NCBI GenBank assembly: GCA_046541195.1 | Contig: JBKHDT010000003.1 | Location: 1 to 64,000, forward strand | DNA from: JBKHDT01 sp046541195 | Lineage (GTDB): Bacteria; Pseudomonadota; Gammaproteobacteria; Halothiobacillales; Halothiobacillaceae | DNA: 64,000 nucleotides | Direction: 5' to 3' | Part shown: positions 1 through 8,103 of the stretch, in pieces | Layout: each line of letters begins with the position of its first letter | Numbering within the stretch: the first letter of the stretch is position 1 | Made by a program: the position numbers and the translations under genes | The notes under the pieces: generated by a model | The model's database searches: none | Told to the model about the DNA's origin: nothing | The model's input: the letters and a program-made list of their open reading frames with translations, nothing else

Positions 1-1
1 C

Positions 2-412
2 GGCTGGGTCCACCTGGCCGCCAACATGGCCGGGCTGCTTGTCTGGACGGCCCTCGCCGGGTCCATGGAAACCGCCCGGACGTTCGTGACCGGCCTGCTG
101 GTCACCGGGTTGGCCGTGACGCTTGGCCTGCTGCTCTTCAACCCCGGAGTCGGCTGGTATGTCGGCTTTTCCGGCATCCTGCATGGCCTGTTCGCCATGA
201 GCGCCATGCGCCTGCTGTTTCGGCGCGAATGGCTGGCGGGCCTGTCGCTGGTCGCCGCGCTGGTGTTCAAGTTGCTCTGGGAACAGCAAAATGGCGCCCT
301 GGGCACCGAGCAGCTGATCGGGGCGCCCGTGCTGGTGGATGCCCATCTCTACGGGGTGGTTGCGGGGGCTGCCTGTGCCCTGGTGCTTGCCTTGTTCTGG
401 GGGCGGCGATAA
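2..412 (+). CDS. rrtA: rhombosortase (rhomboid-family GlyGly-CTERM serine protease), 3' part
   Basis: The 5' end lies outside the window; the readable frame starts at base 2. Rhomboid landmarks are visible: an HxxxN motif (HLAAN) at the start of the fragment, a GxSG-type catalytic serine in GFSGILHG, and a late membrane-segment histidine in DAHLYG. The protein is almost wholly hydrophobic, as expected for an inner-membrane protease. Rhombosortases (a known subfamily) cut the C-terminal GlyGly-CTERM tail of exported proteins so that they can be released or lipid-modified at the surface. The GFSG/HG spacing favours this subfamily over a general rhomboid protease. No protein in this window carries an obvious GlyGly-CTERM tail, so its substrates must be elsewhere. 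Confidence 0.8.
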   Translation, partial: GWVHLAANMAGLLVWTALAGSMETARTFVTGLLVTGLAVTLGLLLFNPGVGWYVGFSGILHGLFAMSAMRLLFRREWLAGLSLVAALVFKLLWEQQNGALGTEQLIGAPVLVDAHLYGVVAGAACALVLALFWGRR

Positions 413-737
413 AGCCCTTGTGGGGACATCAGGCCAAACTGCCCAAAGCCCTGGAAGTCTCTGCATGAAGCCTTCCACGGCCTTGTGGAGTGGTGCCGGC
501 GGTAACGGCGGCTGGCGAGCGGCGCGTTCACGCATGCGCGGGCCGGTACATGTTCGGCGCCCGCCATTCAACTGAGCGGCTTGCCCTGCGGGTGCGTCGA
601 AGGGCCGGGACGCGGTTTTAAGGCACCCATCCCCCAATCGGGAATCCGAAAGCATCCGGGCGCAGATTTCTTTGCGGCCCGGCAGCCGGAACAGCGTATC
701 CTTCCCTCAATCTTGAACAGGCTGACAAGGTGATCGG
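413..737. other. 325-bp non-coding interval
   Basis: No credible gene is seen. It separates the rhombosortase gene from the small lipoprotein on the same strand. The last part is somewhat less GC-rich (around 665-715) and could hold the lipoprotein promoter; TATCCT at 697-702 is a possible -10, but no well-spaced -35 is visible. Around 471-665 there is patchy similarity to 37106-37240 (see findings). Confidence 0.5.
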
Positions 738-1142
738 ATGAATCCTGAGCGTGGATTGGTGGTGATTTTCATAATGGCGGTCACCCTGCTGGTGATTCCC
801 GGCTGCGGTCCGGTATACCAGACCGAATATCGTTACAGCCCGCCTGCGGACAGCGAGAGCAAACGCTGCATCACCGAGTGCGCCCGGATTCGGGAGATGT
901 GCCGCGCCACGGCCGAGGCCCGGGCCGCGAAGGAGCAGGCGGCCTGCCAGCAGAATGCCAGCATTCGTTACGCCGCCTGTCTTGCCACGGCAAGTGACGA
1001 TGCCGCGCGTCAGAAATGCAGCCTGAACACCTACTGTGACCGGGACGCGGACACCGCTCCATGCGACGCGGATTACCGCCAGTGCTACCAGACCTGCGGC
1101 GGCACGGTCGAAGCCTATCAGGTTTGCGTCTTCGGGTGCTGA
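738..1142 (+). CDS. small cysteine-rich lipoprotein of unknown function
   Basis: 134 aa. A hydrophobic signal segment ends in a lipobox (VIPGC), giving Cys23 as the probable lipidated residue. The mature part carries twelve more cysteines, an even number compatible with six disulfides. Several are arranged as CxxxC pairs (CITEC, CYQTC, CVFGC), the last at the very C-terminus. The segment around residues 50-70 is Ala/Glu/Arg-rich and probably helical. I recognise no family. It is likely a periplasm-facing, disulfide-stabilised envelope lipoprotein. The start is preceded by AAGGTGATCGG, a reasonable ribosome-binding site. It stands alone: upstream is the rhombosortase gene and downstream is trpG on the opposite strand. 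Confidence 0.7.
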   Translation: MNPERGLVVIFIMAVTLLVIPGCGPVYQTEYRYSPPADSESKRCITECARIREMCRATAEARAAKEQAACQQNASIRYAACLATASDDAARQKCSLNTYCDRDADTAPCDADYRQCYQTCGGTVEAYQVCVFGC

Positions 1143-1310
1143 AGGCCCCCGGTGACCGGCGAGGGGGCGATGCCTTCAGGCTCGGCCGCGCGGGCCGTGA
1201 AGGGTGACTGAAGCGCCCGGCGGCCTGGCTGCGGCCTTCCGGGGCGGGGCTGCCGGCCCGCACGAGCCGGCTGTTGCCCCGGCCTTTGTTCTGGGCTCTG
1301 TCCGACCGCG

Positions 1311-1910
1311 TCAGCCGGTGCGCCGGCCGCCCGAAAGATCCAGGAAGTTTTTCAGCATGCGGTGACCATGCTCGGTCAGAATCGACTCGGGGTGGAACTG
1401 GACGCCTTCGATCACGTACTCGCGGTGACGCAGGCCCATGATCTCGTCGGTTTCGCTGGATTCCAAACACGTCCAGGCGGTCATTTCCAGGCAGTCGGGC
1501 AGGGTGTCGCGTTCGACGACCAGCGAGTGATACCGGGTGGCCTCGAAAGGACTGGGCAACCCGTCGAATACGCCCACGCCGAGGTGGTGAATGGGCGAGG
1601 TCTTCCCGTGCATGACCTGGCGTGCATGGATCACCCGGCCGCCAAAGACCTGTCCGATCGCCTGGTGCCCGAGGCAGACGCCGAAAATCGGTTTCCTGCC
1701 GGCAAAGTGGCGAATCACCTCCAGGGAAATCCCCGCCTCGTTGGGCGAGCAGGGTCCTGGGGAAATCATGATGTGATCCGGGTCCAGGGCCTCGATCTCG
1801 GCAATGCCGATCCGGTCGTTGCGCTCGACCCGAACCTCCGTGCCCAGTTCGCCCAGGTACTGCACCAGGTTGAACGTGAACGAGTCGTAATTGTCGATCA
1901 TCAGCAGCAT
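1311..1910 (-). CDS. trpG: anthranilate synthase component II (glutamine amidotransferase)
   Basis: 199 aa class-I glutamine amidotransferase. It starts with the typical LLMIDNYDSFTFN and has the nucleophile Cys79 in GVCLGHQ and the His173/Glu175 pair in FHPES. It supplies ammonia from glutamine to TrpE, which makes anthranilate from chorismate, the first step of tryptophan synthesis. It may also serve p-aminobenzoate synthase, as PabA and TrpG are interchangeable in many bacteria. The gene follows trpE by three bases on the minus strand, so the two are surely cotranscribed. No trpD or trpC follows; the next gene is on the other strand. Confidence 0.93.
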   Translation of the reverse strand: MLLMIDNYDSFTFNLVQYLGELGTEVRVERNDRIGIAEIEALDPDHIMISPGPCSPNEAGISLEVIRHFAGRKPIFGVCLGHQAIGQVFGGRVIHARQVMHGKTSPIHHLGVGVFDGLPSPFEATRYHSLVVERDTLPDCLEMTAWTCLESSETDEIMGLRHREYVIEGVQFHPESILTEHGHRMLKNFLDLSGGRRTG

Positions 1911-1913
1911 GCT

Positions 1914-3401
1914 TCAGGCTCCCGGGGGTTCGAGGCCGGACTCGGCGAGGGCGACCGCGCGGAAAATGGCGCGGCCCTTGTTCAGGGTTTCCTGCCATTC
2001 GTTCTCGGGCACGGAGTCATAGACGATGCCGGCACCGGCCTGGATATGCAGCTGACCATCCTTGATCACCGCCGTGCGGATCGCGATGGCGGTGTCCATG
2101 TTGCCGTTCCAGGCCCAGTATCCGACCGCGCCGGCGTAGACGCCGCGCTTGACCGGCTCGAGCTCGTCGATGATTTCCATGGCACGCACCTTGGGGGCGC
2201 CGGAGACCGTGCCGGCCGGGAAGGTCGCCCGGAGGACGTCCATGGCGGTCAGGTCGGGAAGCAGCTCGCCGGTCACGTTGGAAACGATGTGCATCACGTG
2301 CGAGTAGCGCTCGATGACCATCTTGTCGGTCAGCGTCACGGTCCCGGTGCGCGCGACACGTCCGGCATCGTTGCGCCCCAGGTCGATCAGCATCAGGTGT
2401 TCGGCCCGTTCCTTGGGATCTGCCAGCAGCTCGGCTTCCAGGGCTCGGTCTTCCGCTTCGGTCCGACCGCGGGGGCGGGTGCCGGCAATCGGTCGGACCG
2501 TGACCAGGCCGTCCTCGAGGCGCACGAGGATCTCCGGGGACGAGCCGACCACCTGGAAGTCACCAAGGTCCAGGAAGAACAGATACGGCGACGGGTTGAG
2601 GCTGCGAAGCGCCCGGTACAGGTCAATCGGAGCGGCCGAGTAGGGGACGCTCATGCGCTGGGAGAGCACGACCTGCATGACGTCACCGTCCACGATGTAC
2701 TGGCGGGTCTTTGCCACGGCTTCCTTGAACCCGTGCTCGGTGAAGCCGGAGACGAAATCGCTCTCGGTCACGGTCCGGCGGGTGGTGGACGCCGTGGTGA
2801 CGGGGGTGGCTGCCCGCAGGTCGCGGACCAGCACGTCGAGCCGCGTATTCGCGCGCGCCAGCGCGTCGGGGTCGGCCGGGTCGATCATGACCACCGCGAG
2901 CATCCGGCCACGCAGGTTGTCGAAAACCAGCACTTCGTCGGCAACCAGCAGCAGGATGTCCGGTGCGCCGAGGGCGTCGGGCTTGTCGATGTCGGCGAGC
3001 CGGGGCTCGATGTAGCGGATGGTGTCGTAGCCGAAATAGCCGACCAGTCCACCGTGAAAGCGGGGCATCCCCTCCGGTTCAAACACGCGATAGCGCGCCT
3101 TGAACGCCTCGATGAAAGCCAGCGGGTCCTGTACCTGCTCGGTCTCGATGATCTGACCGTCCGACTCGATCTCCACGCGGTGACCCCGCACGCGCAGCAG
3201 CGTTCTGCAGGGCAGGCCGATGATGGAATAGCGTCCCCACTTCTCGCCGCCCTGAACGGACTCGAAAAGAAAGGAGTGCGGGCCGGCGGCCAGCTTGAGA
3301 TAGGCGGAAAGCGGAGTATCGAGATCCGCCGGGACATCGCGGGTCACCGGGACCCGGTTGTAACCGGCGGCAGCGAGCGCGGTCAGGCGTTCGGGGGTCA
3401 T
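1914..3401 (-). CDS. trpE: anthranilate synthase component I
   Basis: 495 aa, the usual length. The C-terminal chorismate-binding domain has the IAGTRPRGRT segment, the LIDLGRND segment and GTVSGAPKVRAME. Near residues 44-48 the FLFES stretch corresponds to the tryptophan feedback-binding site of TrpE, which supports TrpE over PabB. With TrpG it converts chorismate plus glutamine to anthranilate. AAGGA lies eight bases before the ATG. It is the third gene of rpe-gph-trpE-trpG. The 113 bases before it hold no tryptophan-rich leader peptide and no visible attenuator, so control is probably by feedback inhibition or a distant promoter. Confidence 0.95.
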   Translation of the reverse strand: MTPERLTALAAAGYNRVPVTRDVPADLDTPLSAYLKLAAGPHSFLFESVQGGEKWGRYSIIGLPCRTLLRVRGHRVEIESDGQIIETEQVQDPLAFIEAFKARYRVFEPEGMPRFHGGLVGYFGYDTIRYIEPRLADIDKPDALGAPDILLLVADEVLVFDNLRGRMLAVVMIDPADPDALARANTRLDVLVRDLRAATPVTTASTTRRTVTESDFVSGFTEHGFKEAVAKTRQYIVDGDVMQVVLSQRMSVPYSAAPIDLYRALRSLNPSPYLFFLDLGDFQVVGSSPEILVRLEDGLVTVRPIAGTRPRGRTEAEDRALEAELLADPKERAEHLMLIDLGRNDAGRVARTGTVTLTDKMVIERYSHVMHIVSNVTGELLPDLTAMDVLRATFPAGTVSGAPKVRAMEIIDELEPVKRGVYAGAVGYWAWNGNMDTAIAIRTAVIKDGQLHIQAGAGIVYDSVPENEWQETLNKGRAIFRAVALAESGLEPPGA

Positions 3402-3514
3402 GGCGAAATCCTTGCTGCGAAACGAATCGGGCGGGTGGCCCGGAGGACGGTTTCAGTCGGCGGGTCGTTCGCGGCGCCATCGCCTGCCGGGCTGGTCGGG
3501 GTGCAGCGGCCTGT

Positions 3515-4183
3515 TCATGGCTTTTCAACCAGCTTGGGCAGTTCGGTCAGGCTGTCGATCACGGCATCCGGACCGTAGTCCCGGATGTCCTCGCCGTGAT
3601 TGTACCCATAGCTCATGCAGATCACGGAAAAGCCGGCTGCCCGGGCGGCCTTCACGTCGGAGCGTGAGTCCCCGATCATCAGGCAGCGGCGGGGATCGAC
3701 GCGAAACCAGCCGGCCGCGTAGAAGAGCGGGCCCGGATCGGGCTTCTTGACCGGCAGGGTATCGCCGCTGACCACGACCTCGAAGCGGTCAAGCAGCCCC
3801 TTGTCGGCGAGCAGCGGCATGGTGAACGCCTCGGCCTTGTTGGTGACGCAGCCGATGCGGTACCCGGCATTCTGCACGTAATCGAGTCCCTCGGTGACGC
3901 CGGGGTAGACCACCGAGCGCCCCGAGGTGTTCTCGGCGTAGTGGCGGCGGAAAAGGGGCAGGGCTTCGTCCCGAAGCTTCGGGTCCGGCTGACCGTCGAG
4001 ATCGTTCGTCAGGGCCCGCTCGACCAGTCGTTCGACTCCGTTGCCGACCCAGGTGCGCACGGCGGCCTCGCTGCGCGTCGGCAGACCGAGGTCCGCCATC
4101 ATGGCATTCACGCAAAAATGCAGGTCGGGCACGCTGTCAATCAGCGTGCCGTCCAGGTCGAACAGGATCATGCCCGGGGTCAT
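3515..4183 (-). CDS. gph: phosphoglycolate phosphatase (HAD family)
   Basis: 222 aa from the ATG at 4183. That start gives MTPGMILFDLDGTLIDS, with the HAD nucleophile and acid Asp9/Asp11, and has AAGGGGAG about ten bases upstream. A longer in-frame opening to 4288 would run into rpe and looks non-coding. HAD motif III/IV is seen as GDSRSDVKAA. The enzyme removes phosphate from 2-phosphoglycolate, a by-product of DNA 3'-end repair and of any RuBisCO oxygenation. It sits between rpe and trpE, a pairing common in gammaproteobacteria. Other small HAD phosphatases are similar, but the context makes Gph most likely. Confidence 0.9.
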   Translation of the reverse strand: MTPGMILFDLDGTLIDSVPDLHFCVNAMMADLGLPTRSEAAVRTWVGNGVERLVERALTNDLDGQPDPKLRDEALPLFRRHYAENTSGRSVVYPGVTEGLDYVQNAGYRIGCVTNKAEAFTMPLLADKGLLDRFEVVVSGDTLPVKKPDPGPLFYAAGWFRVDPRRCLMIGDSRSDVKAARAAGFSVICMSYGYNHGEDIRDYGPDAVIDSLTELPKLVEKP

Positions 4184-4214
4184 TGCCGACGTGCTCCCCT
4201 TGCTGCCGATCGCA

Positions 4215-4907
4215 TCAGCGGCCAACCTGGGCCAGCTCGTCCCGCATTGCCTTGACGATGCTGTCGTACCGGTTGGGGTCGCTGTCACTGCCCTTGCCGA
4301 AGATGCCCGAGCCGGAGACGAAGGTGTCCACGCCGGCTTGCGCGACCTCGCGGATGTTGTCGACCTTCACGCCGCCATCGATTTCCAGTCGCACGTCCAG
4401 CCCCCTGTCGTCGATCATCTGGCGCACGGCCCGGGCCTTGTCCAGGACGTAGGGGATGAAGGACTGACCACCGAAGCCGGGGTTGACGGACATCAGCAGC
4501 ACCATGTCGATGGAGTCCAGCGTGTACTCGAGCACGTCCAGCGGGGTGGCCGGGTTGAACACCAGCCCCGGCTTGCAGCCGGCATTGCGAATCAGCTGGA
4601 TGGTGCGGTCGATGTGCTCGGACGCTTCCGGGTGAAAGGTGATGTAGTCCGCTCCGGCCTGCGCGAAGTCGGGGATGATGCGATCCACCGGCTTGACCAT
4701 CAGATGCACGTCGATGGTTGCGGTGACGCCGTGCTTGCGCAGCGCCTCGCAGACCAGCGGGCCGATGGTCAGGTTGGGGACGTAATGGTTGTCCATGACA
4801 TCGAAGTGGACCCAGTCCGCGCCGGACGCGAGTACCTTGTCGACTTCCTCGCCAAGCTTCGCGAAGTTGGCGGACAGGATGGACGGGGCGATCTTGAAAT
4901 CGGCCAT
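4215..4907 (-). CDS. rpe: ribulose-phosphate 3-epimerase
   Basis: 230 aa TIM-barrel epimerase of the pentose phosphate pathway, interconverting ribulose 5-phosphate and xylulose 5-phosphate. Family motifs are the N-terminal SILSANFAKLGEE, HFDVMDNHYVPN with metal-binding His and Asp, the DVHLMV strand, and NPGFGGQ for phosphate binding. TAGGAG lies six bases before the ATG. It is the first gene of the rpe-gph-trpE-trpG run on the minus strand, so the operon promoter should lie in the AT-richer part of the interval that follows at higher coordinates. Confidence 0.95.
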   Translation of the reverse strand: MADFKIAPSILSANFAKLGEEVDKVLASGADWVHFDVMDNHYVPNLTIGPLVCEALRKHGVTATIDVHLMVKPVDRIIPDFAQAGADYITFHPEASEHIDRTIQLIRNAGCKPGLVFNPATPLDVLEYTLDSIDMVLLMSVNPGFGGQSFIPYVLDKARAVRQMIDDRGLDVRLEIDGGVKVDNIREVAQAGVDTFVSGSGIFGKGSDSDPNRYDSIVKAMRDELAQVGR

Positions 4908-5269
4908 TGGAGACTCCTACAAGGATGTTGACTGTCTGGGGCCGGCATGAATGAATGCAGGCTTGCCGGGATGGGGCATCCGGTGCCCCGTATCGATCCG
5001 CGATCGACGTCCGCTGCCCCGCCTGGTCTTGCCACAATCCGCGCGACCGGTGTGCCTCGGATTGGTGTGCCGCTGAATCGCACTGCACGGCACGTGCACG
5101 GCTTGCCGGCTGCGAACGGCAGGGCTCGGCAATTGCGAGATGGCCGACCGCGCCGGCGCATGATGCAGGGGCGGTCAGCCTGTCGCAAACGAAAACCGGC
5201 TAGCGAATTTACCTTATTTGGCACAACTTTACACCTGCTTGTCACCGGGTTGGCCGGGCCGTGGAAGGT
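4908..5269. other. 362-bp non-coding interval upstream of rpe
   Basis: It separates the 3' end of apaH from the 5' end of rpe, both on the minus strand. An AT-rich block at about 5207-5235 stands out from the GC-rich surroundings and is the likeliest promoter region for rpe-gph-trpE-trpG, though I cannot fix the hexamers. At 5240-5279 an imperfect stem (CACCGGGTTG with CAACCGGGTG, one mismatch) lies at the end of apaH without a T-run. No gene is supported. Confidence 0.4.
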
Positions 5270-6106
5270 TCAACCGGGTGCCATGAACTGCCGGCAGGGC
5301 TGCTGGGTGACGCGCGCGGACGGCGCATCAAGTTGCAATGCTGTCAGACAGCCGCCCCAGAGACAGCCCTGGTCGATGCCCCAGGTGTGGTTGCGTGCCT
5401 TCGCCGGTCCGAGAGTGGACCAGTGACCGAAGACGATGCGTTCTCCTTCGCTGCGCCGGCGCGGAAAGTTGAACCAGGGAATCAGCCCGGCTTCGGCAGC
5501 CTGGTCGGGCGCGCTCTTGGCATCCAGCGCCATGGCGCCGTCTTTGCGGCAGTAGCGCATCCGGGTCAGGCCGTTGATCGTGTAGCGCAGGCGGTCAATC
5601 CCGGTCAGGGTGGTGGACCAGCGCCTGGGTCTGTCCCCGTACATCTGTTCCAGCAACGCCGCGACGTCCGGGCCGCGGAGCATGGCCTCGGCGTCGCGGG
5701 CCTGAGCCTCGGTCGTGTCCAGATCCCATTCGGGCGGGATTCCGGCATGGACGAGGGTCCAGTCCAGGCGCCTGTCCCGATGCAGCAGCGGTCGCCGACG
5801 CAGCCAGTCCAGCAGTTCATCGCGGTCCGGGGCTTCGAGAACCGGTTGCAGGGTATCTTTCTTCTTGGGCTTGCGCCCGGTATGGGCGCAGGCCAGCAGG
5901 TGCAGGTCGTGGTTGCCCAGCACGGTGACCGCCGAGTCGCCCAGTGCCCGGACGAACCGGAGCGCTTCGAGTGACTGCGGTCCCCGGTTGACCAGGTCGC
6001 CCACGAACCAGAGCTGGTCTGTGGCCTGGTCGAAGCAAAGCCGTTCGAGCAGGCGTTCTAGCGGGTCCAGGCAGCCCTGGAGGTCTCCAATGGCGTAGAC
6101 AGCCAT
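5270..6106 (-). CDS. apaH: diadenosine tetraphosphatase (symmetrical Ap4A hydrolase)
   Basis: 278 aa metallophosphatase with the three family signatures near the N-terminus: GDLQGC (residues 7-12), GDLVNRG and GNHDLHLLA. It splits Ap4A and related dinucleotides into two ADP, and in enterobacteria it can remove Np4 caps from RNA. AGGGAGC lies seven bases before the ATG. It is the last gene of the minus-strand lptD-surA-pdxA-rsmA-pgl-apaG-apaH set, 63 bases after apaG. Length is close to the E. coli protein. Confidence 0.95.
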   Translation of the reverse strand: MAVYAIGDLQGCLDPLERLLERLCFDQATDQLWFVGDLVNRGPQSLEALRFVRALGDSAVTVLGNHDLHLLACAHTGRKPKKKDTLQPVLEAPDRDELLDWLRRRPLLHRDRRLDWTLVHAGIPPEWDLDTTEAQARDAEAMLRGPDVAALLEQMYGDRPRRWSTTLTGIDRLRYTINGLTRMRYCRKDGAMALDAKSAPDQAAEAGLIPWFNFPRRRSEGERIVFGHWSTLGPAKARNHTWGIDQGCLWGGCLTALQLDAPSARVTQQPCRQFMAPG

Positions 6107-6169
6107 GCTCGTGCTCCCTGCGGTTTCTTGCGGATGTGGATTCGGCCGGACTCCGGCTGGGCGATCTAT

Positions 6170-6547
6170 TCAGTGAAGCGTGCGCAGATCACGGGGCACG
6201 ATCAGGTCAAACCGGGGAATGGTTACCGTGAAGCGCTCACCCTTTCCGGTGGCAAAGCCGTACTCTCCGTGCATGGCTCCGGCGGGTGTGCGAATCACCG
6301 CACCGCTGGTGTACTCGAAGACCCGTCCCGGGGCGAGTCTGGGCTTTTCCCCGACCACGCCCTCTCCGCGGACCTCCTCGACGTGGCCATCCCCGTGGTC
6401 GACGAACCAGTGCCGGTCAAGCAGCTGGACCGTGTGGTCCCCCCGATTCCTGATGCGAATCCGGTAGGCGAACACGTGACGGCCGTGGTTCGGCTCGGAC
6501 TGTTCGGCCAGATAGAACGGCTCGGCAGTCACATCAATGTCACTCAT
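6170..6547 (-). CDS. apaG: ApaG domain protein (Co2+/Mg2+ efflux protein ApaG)
   Basis: 126 aa from the ATG at 6547 (MSDIDVTAEPFY), with GAGG about five bases upstream and seven bases after the pgl stop. An in-frame ATG at 6565 would overlap pgl and is less likely. ApaG proteins are small fibronectin-III-like beta-sandwiches; the glycine-rich GEGVVGEKP and the FEYTSG strand are recognisable. The molecular role is not settled; mutants are linked to cobalt resistance and Ap4A control. It lies between pgl and apaH; in E. coli apaG follows rsmA directly. Confidence 0.9.
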   Translation of the reverse strand: MSDIDVTAEPFYLAEQSEPNHGRHVFAYRIRIRNRGDHTVQLLDRHWFVDHGDGHVEEVRGEGVVGEKPRLAPGRVFEYTSGAVIRTPAGAMHGEYGFATGKGERFTVTIPRFDLIVPRDLRTLH

Positions 6548-6554
6548 GGCGACC

Positions 6555-7268
6555 TCACTGGACATCTGCCATGGCCGCCTCGTCCACGAACCAGTCGGCA
6601 TCGCGCTCGTTCATCAAGCGTCCGGAAGGCAGGGCCTCATCTCCGGCCAGAACACCCTGCAGGGCCGGCGCCTTGTCCTGCCCGGTCACCAGGAAGACGA
6701 CCGAACGGGCGGCGAGAAACATCGGGAAGGTCATGGTCAGCCGGCTTCCGTGCAGCTTCTCGACCGGGTTGACCACCACCAGCCGGTCGACCTCATCCAG
6801 GGCCGGGGTTTCGGGGAACAGCGAGGCAAAGTGCCCGTCGGAACCCATGCCCAGCAGGGCGACATCCAGTTGCGGCACGCGCTGGGACGCCCAGCGCCGC
6901 AGTACGCTCTCGTAACGGTCGGCTTCCAGCTGCGGATCATTGCGTTCGCTGGAGATCATCGGAAACAGCTGGTGGTTGGGCAGGCCCAGCCCGGAAAAAA
7001 GGCTTTCCTGCGCCATCCGGAAGTTGCTCTCGGGGTGATCCGGCGGGACGATCCGCTCGTCACCGAAGTAGAACTCGACCCGCGACCAGTCGAGGGCGTC
7101 ACGGTGGGCCTCGACCAGTACACGATACAGCATGCGCGGCGTTCGACCGCCCGCCAGGGCGATTCGGGCGATATCCCGGCTGGCAACGGCCTGTGCGAGG
7201 TGCTCGACGAGGTGGCTGGCGCAGGAGCGCGCCGTGTCGTCTGGAGTTGGTGAAACGTGCAGGTCCAT
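6555..7268 (-). CDS. pgl: 6-phosphogluconolactonase
   Basis: 237 aa, DevB/SOL type. It has the IALAGGRTP segment near residue 40, the YFGDERIVPPDHPESN block and GMGSDGHFASLFP, all typical of the family. It hydrolyses 6-phosphoglucono-lactone in the oxidative pentose phosphate or Entner-Doudoroff pathway. GGGAGC lies about eight bases before the ATG. It is wedged between rsmA (22 bases upstream) and apaG (7 bases downstream), an unusual place: this gene normally sits with zwf and edd/eda, none of which is in this window. Confidence 0.92.
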   Translation of the reverse strand: MDLHVSPTPDDTARSCASHLVEHLAQAVASRDIARIALAGGRTPRMLYRVLVEAHRDALDWSRVEFYFGDERIVPPDHPESNFRMAQESLFSGLGLPNHQLFPMISSERNDPQLEADRYESVLRRWASQRVPQLDVALLGMGSDGHFASLFPETPALDEVDRLVVVNPVEKLHGSRLTMTFPMFLAARSVVFLVTGQDKAPALQGVLAGDEALPSGRLMNERDADWFVDEAAMADVQ

Positions 7269-7290
7269 GCGCTGGGCTCCCGGCGATAGT

Positions 7291-8103
7291 TCAGTTGGCT
7301 GCGGGGGTGTTGACCCGGCGGGCCATCAGGATGAATTCGTCCAGTGAGACGGTCTCGGGACGACGGCTCGGATCGATGCCGATTTCGGCCATTGTGTCGG
7401 CTGGCAGGATTGCTTTCAAGGTGTTGCGCAGGGTCTTGCGACGCTGGCCAAAGGCCGCGCGCACCACCACCGCGAGGTGTCCGTGGGTGACCGGGTCTAC
7501 CAGCGGACGTGGATGCGGAATCAGCCGCACGATGGCCGAATCGACCTTCGGCGGCGGGTTGAACGCCCCGGGGGGGACCGTGAACAGCGACTCGATCCGG
7601 CAGATTACCTGGGCCATGACCGAGAGTCGGCCGTAGTCGCGGCTGCCAGGTTCCGCCGCGAGCCGGTCGACGACCTCCTTTTGCAGCATGAAGGTCATGT
7701 CCTGCAGCGAATCGACCTGGCTGAACAGGTGAAACAGCAGCGGCGAGGAGATGTTGTAGGGGAGGTTGCCCACCACGCGCAGCCGTTGACCGCGTGCCGA
7801 CGACAGGGCGGCCAGATCGAATTTCAGCGCGTCGAACTCGTGGATCCGCAGGTGGCCGAGACTCCCGCAGTGGTCGCGGAGCCGCGGGATGACATCGCGA
7901 TCGAGCTCGATGACATCCATCTGGCCGAGCCGGGCGAGCAGCGGGCAGGTCAGGGCCCCGAGGCCCGGGCCGATCTCCACCACGGCCTGTCCCGGCCGCG
8001 GATCGATGGTGGACACGATCCGGTCAATTACCGAGGCGTCGTGGAGAAAGTTCTGACCGAAGCGCTTGCGCGGACGGTGCCCGCCGGGCACGCGCGTGCT
8101 CAT
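7291..8103 (-). CDS. rsmA: 16S rRNA dimethyladenosine transferase (KsgA)
   Basis: 270 aa. It dimethylates two adjacent adenosines near the 3' end of 16S rRNA during 30S maturation. Visible motifs are RKRFGQNFLHD at the N-terminus, the SAM-binding EIGPGLGALT, and the catalytic NLPYNISSPL. The ATG overlaps the pdxA stop by four bases, so the two are translationally coupled. Order lptD-surA-pdxA-rsmA is as in E. coli. Confidence 0.96.
   Translation of the reverse strand: MSTRVPGGHRPRKRFGQNFLHDASVIDRIVSTIDPRPGQAVVEIGPGLGALTCPLLARLGQMDVIELDRDVIPRLRDHCGSLGHLRIHEFDALKFDLAALSSARGQRLRVVGNLPYNISSPLLFHLFSQVDSLQDMTFMLQKEVVDRLAAEPGSRDYGRLSVMAQVICRIESLFTVPPGAFNPPPKVDSAIVRLIPHPRPLVDPVTHGHLAVVVRAAFGQRRKTLRNTLKAILPADTMAEIGIDPSRRPETVSLDEFILMARRVNTPAAN

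Noticed and set aside
3402..3514. Possible trp leader peptide and attenuator upstream of trpE
   Set aside because: No short frame with tandem Trp codons and no terminator hairpin with T-run in the 113 bases.
1362..3578. 738-codon open frame antisense to trpE and trpG
   Set aside because: It is the complement of two well-recognised genes, with no family match; long antisense frames arise from third-position GC bias.
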